Position numbers and translations under genes: made by a program
From: Doryteuthis pealeii
Lineage: Eukaryota > Mollusca > Cephalopoda > Myopsida > Loliginidae
Assembly (NCBI GenBank): GCA_023376005.1
Contig: CM042138.1
Coordinates: forward strand, 99,171,491 to 99,235,490
Direction of reading: 5' to 3'
DNA length: 64,000 nucleotides
The notes under the pieces: model-generated
Database searches by the model: none
What the model saw: only the letters and a program-made list of their open reading frames with translations
What the model was told of the DNA's origin: nothing
In this document: one piece after another, positions 57,920-64,000 of the stretch
Numbering within the stretch: the stretch's first letter is position 1
Layout: every line of letters begins with the position of its first letter

Positions 57920-58600
57920 TGTAAGTCAAAAAGTAATGCCATTTTGTTTAGGACAGGTAAATTTAAAAAAAAAATTTTTTTAATTTAAATAGATCACTAA
58001 GTAGACCTGAGTCTATTCTAGTAGTGACCAGGTTTGAATTCAGATGTTTTCTTCTCCTAGACTGGTTGCCTAACCAAGGTTAAAGAGCCCAGTATGCCCT
58101 ACTATTTACTCATAACTGGAGGGAGAATAGTTGGAGTCATACCTTTCCCAATGGTATTAGCACTATGTGAACTGTGGCTTCATCCAGGAATTGAACTCGG
58201 GTTGATGAGTCCATTTTCTCTGACTAACCAGTACACCACCGCGCTTTCAACCAGCACAGGAACATGTATCATATATCAAAATGAAGCTAGTCCTCTGTGG
58301 ATCACATCCCTACTTCCACACAGTCACCTTTACTCTCAATAGCAATGTTCCATCTTCAAATGAGAGCATGTGGTAAAGTTGTCCACCTGAATGAGGCGAT
58401 TTTCTCCCTTGTCCTGATGCTTGTGTGTGGTCAAGCATTGTCATGCAGAAGGAGGACATTGTCGATTGGCAAGTTGTGTGTTACTTGTTGGATTCTTGCT
58501 CTGAGCCTTGTTAGGGTCTCAATGTAGGCCTTAGTTTTATAAAAAAAAAACTTAACATGAAATAAAGAAAAAGGCATTACTTTTTGACTCACCCTCGTAC
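57920..58600 (-). mobile_element. Mariner-like element with nested SINE A
   Basis: The left end 'gtcaaaaagtaatgccattt' and right end 'ggcattactttttgactcac' are inverted. A reversed SINE A (57965-58250) is inserted about 40 bases in. On the minus strand 58431-58550 reads 'NLPIDNVLLLHDNA', containing the catalytic DN motif of mariner transposase, before a frame break. Confidence 0.8.
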
Positions 58601-58644
58601 CCATGGAGAGAGGAAGAGGAGGGAAAGAGAAAGGAACTGTGTGA

Positions 58645-58700
58645 GTGAGTAGAGAGAGAGAGAGAGAGAGAGAGAGTGTGTGTGTGTGTGTGTGTGTCAA
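58645..58700. repeat. (GA)n(GT)n microsatellite
   Basis: GA repeats followed directly by GT repeats. Confidence 0.95.
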
Positions 58701-59149
58701 TCTAATGACAGAAAATCATGCAAACTCATGCAGGGGATTATCTTGAGATATCGGTTTTCACACCTGGGGCATCAATACAAAGAAAGAAAACATGCAAAGA
58801 CAGTAAATTAATTGGTTCCCAATTCATTTTCCACAATTGAGAATGGAAATTCTTCCATCCTCTGAAGAATCATCATCATCAACAGCAGCAACAACATCAT
58901 TATCATCCCTTTGGCTTCCATCATGAAATTAACATTCAGTTTCAATAATAAATCAATGAAAACATTTTCAGCTTTTTCCACCTTGACAAGTCAACGATCT
59001 TCCACTGAATGACAAAAAGGACGGGGTTTTTTTTTTTGGGGGGGGGAGAGGTCTCCTATAGTGACAAATTTCAATGAAAGAAAAAAAAAAAAAAATAATG
59101 AACTACCATAAACTTCCACAAATCCACTAAATTATTCAGTTGGTTGGTT

Positions 59150-59345
59150 GGTTGGTTGTTTTACGGCATATCAACCCTTTTCGGGTCATTTAATGCCAAA
59201 TCAAGTCATGTTAATATCAGGTCGCTTACAATACCTGGTGTTACTTAAATGGTCACTCATCTAAGTATTGAACAGGTTCATCGCTGCTTAACTTTGGTGA
59301 TCTAGCAGGGACCAGTGCTTTCAACATGACTTGGTCATAAGCTAA
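59150..59345 (-). repeat. 5S rRNA-derived SINE
   Basis: Reverse complement: tail at 59160 ('ggcatatcaacccttttcgg'), then 'gtcactcatctaagtattga' and 'gctgcttaactttggtgatc' from the 5S region, ending 'caacatgacttggtcataag'. Confidence 0.8.
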
Positions 59346-59407
59346 ATTATTCAGCCCTATTGGCAGCACTTAAAATATGCTGACTGTATCCCCCTGTAGA
59401 GTAGTAA

Positions 59408-59655
59408 GTAAAAGTCGTTGGGGCGGCCTAAAGTTGGTGTCAGCCAATCAGTGAGGGGGTCTATCCCTTTTCACTTGCGCTAGACCAAGGAGATTATTTT
59501 AGCGTCTGAGGTGGAGCACCACACCTACCGTCAGCTCCTTACTTTACCGCACAGATCCCTGTGCTACTCATCCTGTTGGCGAGGACCAGAATCGAACTAG
59601 GAACCTTGTGGTTTCTAGCCAAAATGCTCTACCAACTGAGCTAACCCGGCCCCCT
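59408..59655 (-). repeat. SINE family B, well preserved
   Basis: Runs from 'gtcgttggggcggcctaaag' to the head complement 'gctctaccaactgagctaac'. Confidence 0.85.
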
Positions 59656-59659
59656 GTAA

Positions 59660-59940
59660 GAGTAGTAAAAACACCCTAAAAAGTGGTGTTCTGAGTATGA
59701 CGCTAAACTGCATCAGATGATATGGCTCCAGGTTTGGATCTGAAGAGTGTGGAGTACACCTTCATTGACACTAGTCCTAGGTTCACTCTGACCCTGAGTG
59801 GTAGTACCCGTTAGGATCCCATCTATGGGTCAAATAAATCTGTTTGAAAAATATTTGTATTCAATAAGAATACTTGATGTCATAGAAATGTAAATCATTA
59901 AGAATAGTTGCTTGAAACTATAACAGTTTATTAAGGATTT
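59660..59940 (+). repeat. Family C repeat, diverged
   Basis: 'acgctaaactgcatcagatg', 'ctaggttcactctgaccctg' and 'ggatcccatctatgggtcaa', then 46-nt-type units. Confidence 0.65.
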
Positions 59941-60530
59941 ATATATTAATACGTTTGTTCCTAAATCTTCCATCCGTTATAATCCTGCAACACCCTATGG
60001 TTAAAAATGAGACCATCCAAATTGATCAAGATGCAATGAAAAAAAAATGTTAATCCAGATTATCTGGTGTCGCTTAATCGCAGATTTCTTATTTGTCCCA
60101 TTTTATTTCACCCAATTTTAAAATGAAACATTCCAAATGGTCTTGCATCGTTTAAATTCCCAACATAGAATTAAAAAGAATCGAAAAAAAGAAAAAAAGT
60201 TACATGTTTGTTTTATTTGCAATATTGAAATTGTGAATTTACGGAATATATTTTGGTAATTTTGATCTTGTGGCATCCCTATCCTAATTTAGGCTATGTT
60301 TTAGTGAGCCAGCGTCAGGCAAATTTCCAGCCCAACATAGATTTTTTTCTGAGTCATGTTTTTGTCAGCAAATTAATGTTGATATTTTAAACACCTTCCC
60401 ACAGATTTTTATTGGCAAATCAATGTAAATATTTTACAACCCCCTTTTAAGAAAGAGTGAGAGAGAGTTAAATCAAGATTGTTATACTTTTTAAATATTG
60501 AACTAATTGTAATAGCTCTTAAGTAAACCT
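59940..60530 (+). repeat. Family X repeat, right part
   Basis: Collinear with 33640-34210 ('ggttaaaaatgagaccatcc', 'gattatctggtgtcgcttaa'). Confidence 0.75.
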
Positions 60531-61489
60531 ATCTTTTGAATTTACCAAAAGTGGAAATGGAATCAAGGTGAATTTTAAACTATTCTCTAGCCTAGCTGGG
60601 TGGCATGTGGTAACTGGTGTGCCACAGTACATGTTGTGTACAGACATCAACAAACATTCAGACTTTTGACTGATTTCGACTATTTAACAAAACTATGCAC
60701 ATGTTTATAATTCTTATGTCAGTTTTATTCTGTACAAATTGCATACATGTTCATTTAGCTTAGTATTTATGATATATTTTGTCATTTTAGATTTTGTAAA
60801 AAAACAAGCTATTTATTAACTGCTCCTAACCCTGTCGCCCCCCCTCTTTTTACCTAACTGCCTCCTTACCACCTGTTTTTGTCTTACTACCCTCCTAGAT
60901 CTTCCCCCCTCCCCCCAGAGGGATATACTACCCACTTTGGAAACCACTTGCAAACTTCTGCTAATAACTTTTGTAAGGCTATGAACTTATTGATCCAAGT
61001 CTCAAATTATTTATTTTTTAATTTAAAAAAAAAATTTTTTTTTTTTTTGTGTGTGTGTGTGGGGGGGTCCAACCATTGTATTTTTGTCAATTGTTATTTT
61101 AAGTTTCTGGACCAAAACAACACATGGATCGAAAATGGATTGCTTTTGATAGATCTGAACTTTTCTATTATTAGCATCAGAACTTAATTATTTATTTCTG
61201 CTTGCTTCAAATGTAAAATTAGCCGAGCATTGCAATAAAGAAAGCAACAATAAGAAGATGAAAGATAAACTAGTCTATATGAATTGTTGTTGTTGGCATC
61301 CTTCCGTCTACGAGAAACGATGGAGTAGTGTAAAAAAATTTATTTAATTTTTTTTTATTGGAACTACGTAGCCTGGGCGGGTTCATATGGAGGATGAGCT
61401 GTTGCCTAGCAGCAAATACCCTCTCCACACTGGCATTAAGTATTCCTATCAAATATTAATCATTTTTAAACAAATCAATTTGGGCCAAA

Positions 61490-61625
61490 ATGGAACCCTA
61501 ACAAGTACTACCACTCCATGTCAGAGTGGACCTGGTAATAGTAGCAATGAAAAAGTATTCCACACTCCAAAACTGGAGTCTCACCACCAGATGCAGTCTC
61601 GAGTTATACCTAGGACATAACATTG
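61490..61625 (-). repeat. Family C repeat fragment
   Basis: 'acaagtactaccactccatg' through 'tatacctaggacataacatt', with the tail side missing. Confidence 0.6.
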
Positions 61626-61759
61626 GGGGTGGGGGTCTTACCCCTCTGCAAGGTAGAGAGTAAGTGTATTCTAAGCCTTGCTGATTGAGCTACCCAGGAT
61701 TGCCCAGGATATAAAAAGTTAGAAATAAATCTTATCTATATTTATATATATAAAAAAAA

Positions 61760-62005
61760 AGGCTACTGAGTAGCCTATTGTCAGTATCAGCCAAACAGTG
61801 AGGCAATCCATCCCATTTTCACAAGCACTAGACCAGGGAGATTGTTTTTTTTTTGCTAGGTGGAGCACCACACCTACAATCAGCTTCCAGATGCTTTACC
61901 ACACAGATTAGATTACCCAAGCTGTGCTACTCATACACTAAGTTGGCTAGGACTGATATCAAAACCAGAACCTTTTGATTTCTCTACCATACAAGCTAAA
62001 CTAAT

Positions 62006-62010
<5 letters not shown>
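61760..62010 (-). repeat. SINE family B, diverged
   Basis: 'tattgtcagtatcagccaaa', 'ggagcaccacacctacaatc' and the head complement 'accatacaagctaaactaat', running into (AT)n at 62008-62048. Confidence 0.7.
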
Positions 62011-62051
<41 letters not shown>

Positions 62052-62216
62052 GTAGATGGGTTACAAGGTAAGTTGGTATTAGGATGATTCTATGTTGGAC
62101 CTTTCTCCCAACAGTGGAATGTTAGAGTTGTTCAGGTCTAAGTTGAGAGCTCGATGTTCAATATTATTGAACAGAGCATATAATTGATAAAGAAAAAGGA
62201 TTAAAAATCGGCCATT

Positions 62217-62510
62217 TTGTGGTTATAGATCTATTTCTTTCCACAGGTATCTGTATACCTATGAGTTTCATCAGACCGCTAACTTTATTGAAAACGGTAA
62301 ACAGATAATTCATGAAGCTTTATATTTTTTTTTGGGGGGGGGAGGGGGATTTCCTTAAATTCTAAGTTGGACCTTTTTCAAGAATTCTCAGAAAATTTAT
62401 ATATAAAGCCTCAGGAATTATGTTTGCCATTTTTAATAAAGTTAGCAGTCTGATGAAACTCATACACAAATACCAGGGAGGGGGGTGAAATTTAGTCAAT
62501 GCCAAATATA
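62217..62510. repeat. Imperfect fold-back repeat
   Basis: 'gagtttcatcagaccgctaa' (62262) is inverted at 62438 ('ttagcagtctgatgaaactc'). The interior carries a G-run and AT-rich sequence, with arms of about 80 bases. Confidence 0.6.
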
Positions 62511-62573
62511 TTGTATTTACTTTATTTCTACCCTTAACATATTGCATTTATTTTATTATTTTCTATATATATA

Positions 62574-62630
62574 TAAGAACTTAGAATTACCTAGATTCCA
62601 GACCTATGACCCCCTCCCATTGGTCATATA

Positions 62631-62683
<53 letters not shown>

Positions 62684-62733
62684 CCAATGAGAGGGAGTCA
62701 TAGGTCTGGAATCTAGGTAATTCGAAGTCAATA
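62574..62733. repeat. Hairpin with (AT)n loop
   Basis: 'aattacctagattccagacc' is inverted at 62700-62722 ('ggtctggaatctaggtaatt'). The arms are about 55 bases around an (AT)n tract. Confidence 0.8.
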
Positions 62734-62832
62734 TATATATATATATATATATATATAATGTTCGGAGGTAGTTGCTATGTCTAGCCACACTGATGAGATG
62801 TGAAATGCCAAAACACTGTGTCTGTGGATGAC

Positions 62833-62869
<37 letters not shown>

Positions 62870-63215
62870 TCTTTTCTTCTGTATTTATTTTATCTTTATT
62901 CATTATATATTCTTGTTCCGAAGTTGTTTTTATTCTTCTTATTATTCTTGTTTGTATTTGATTTTTTATTTACTTTATTATGTTTATCCTTTATTAATTT
63001 GTTTCATTTTTTAACCATTTCTTTAATTAATATTTTAATACATCATTGATTTATACCCTTATCATATATTTTATTTAGCTTTTCTTTTGGTAAAAAAATT
63101 TTAAGCTCCTCTCAGATAAAAATAAGGTATGGATTTTATTGAACTTTGGTCTTTGCGGGTTATTCATAAAAGGACATGCACTCAGTCATTATACAAACAA
63201 ATGGACAGACAAAAT

Positions 63216-63321
<106 letters not shown>

Positions 63322-63749
63322 GTTTTAGAATTCGTTGATTATATGTAACTGCTTTAAAGATAAGACAGAAAAAAAAATGATGTGTTGGGAAAAAAATCTT
63401 ATAATTGAAATCTTGATTGGAACTTATTAAAAACAGAACTACGGAATAAAATTCAATAATTTTGGGGCTGAGTGGGTGGGCGGTATTTATTAGGCTGAGA
63501 TGAAGTAAGAGAATTCAGCATCCATCCATCCATCCCTCCCCCAAACATCACAAGAGCTTTCCAAATATCTTGAAAGTGAATTGAGCTAGTCAACTTTAAA
63601 TATTAATTAACTGGAAGGTGACAAGGCCATTTTTTTTACTTTAAAATCAGAAAAGAATGAAAAAAAGAAATACTTTCAATAAATTCAAATAATGATGGTC
63701 TCTAACAATATTTTCTGAAATTCTGTCAGGAAGCATAGTTTTGTTAGTT

Positions 63750-64000
63750 TGTTTGTTTTATGGCATATCAACTACAATGGGTCATTTAATGCCGGCAAAA
63801 GTTTTGAAAGATTCATAGCGATAGTTTGGAAGAAACTTTTTAAACTCAATTTTTCCTTGTAAACAAATTTTCTATTTAACCCATAGATGGGACCCTCACA
63901 GGTATTACCACTCCAGATCAGAGTGGACCTGGGAGCAATGGTGATGAAGGGGTGCTCCACATTCCCCAGACCTCCAGAATTTGAACCTTACCATCCAATA
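63750..64000 (-). repeat. Family C repeat, runs off the window
   Basis: Tail complement 'ttatggcatatcaactacaa' at the left, then 'cccatagatgggaccctcac' and 'gatgaaggggtgctccacat'. Confidence 0.75.

Overview
The window looks like a metazoan, AT-rich, repeat-dense genome, most probably a lophotrochozoan and plausibly a cephalopod mollusc. The reasons are spliced genes with introns of several kb (up to about 12.9 kb), many tRNA-derived SINEs, mariner-type MITEs, long (AT)n microsatellites, and no operon-like organisation. The taxon is inferred from repeat style and gene structure, not proven.

Two protein-coding genes can be read exon by exon, both as 3' parts, and they converge. On the + strand, five phase-consistent exons (6776-16865) encode the C-terminal third of a moonraker/KIAA0753-like centriolar-satellite protein, with a poly(A) signal at 17066. 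On the - strand, six phase-consistent exons (22437-54931) encode the C-terminal half of a phospholipase B-like (PLBD) lysosomal protein of the N-terminal-nucleophile fold. The N-terminal exons of both genes lie outside the window or could not be recognised in it. No other convincing host gene was found; almost all remaining ORFs are repeat-derived or low-complexity.

Layout: 1-4028 is a near-identical copy of 41534-44880 and ends at a 100-base assembly gap (4029-4128), suggesting either a segmental duplication or a misplaced alternative haplotype. 4129-5875 is a large imperfect palindrome. 6776-17071 holds the moonraker exons, whose introns carry SINEs, a mariner relic and a LINE RNase H relic. 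17072-22436 is intergenic. 22437-54931 holds the PLBD exons, with introns full of SINEs, 5S rRNA-derived elements, MITEs, a hAT-like element, fold-back elements and simple repeats. 54932-64000 is presumed PLBD intron or upstream DNA with repeats only.

The most notable item is an inverted pair of about 280-bp elements at 1220-1839, present in one copy of the duplication and absent from the other. Each arm has a tRNA-like A box and B box followed by a sequence that folds as a complete type I hammerhead ribozyme: conserved core, perfect 5-bp stem II, 3-bp stem III and 6-bp stem I. This looks like a SINE or nano-retrozyme-type retroelement caught as an insertion polymorphism. Other notable items are 5S rRNA-derived SINEs, a 3' tail shared by unrelated SINE heads, hairpins built from two mariner halves, and a retroposon with a 21-bp target-site duplication.
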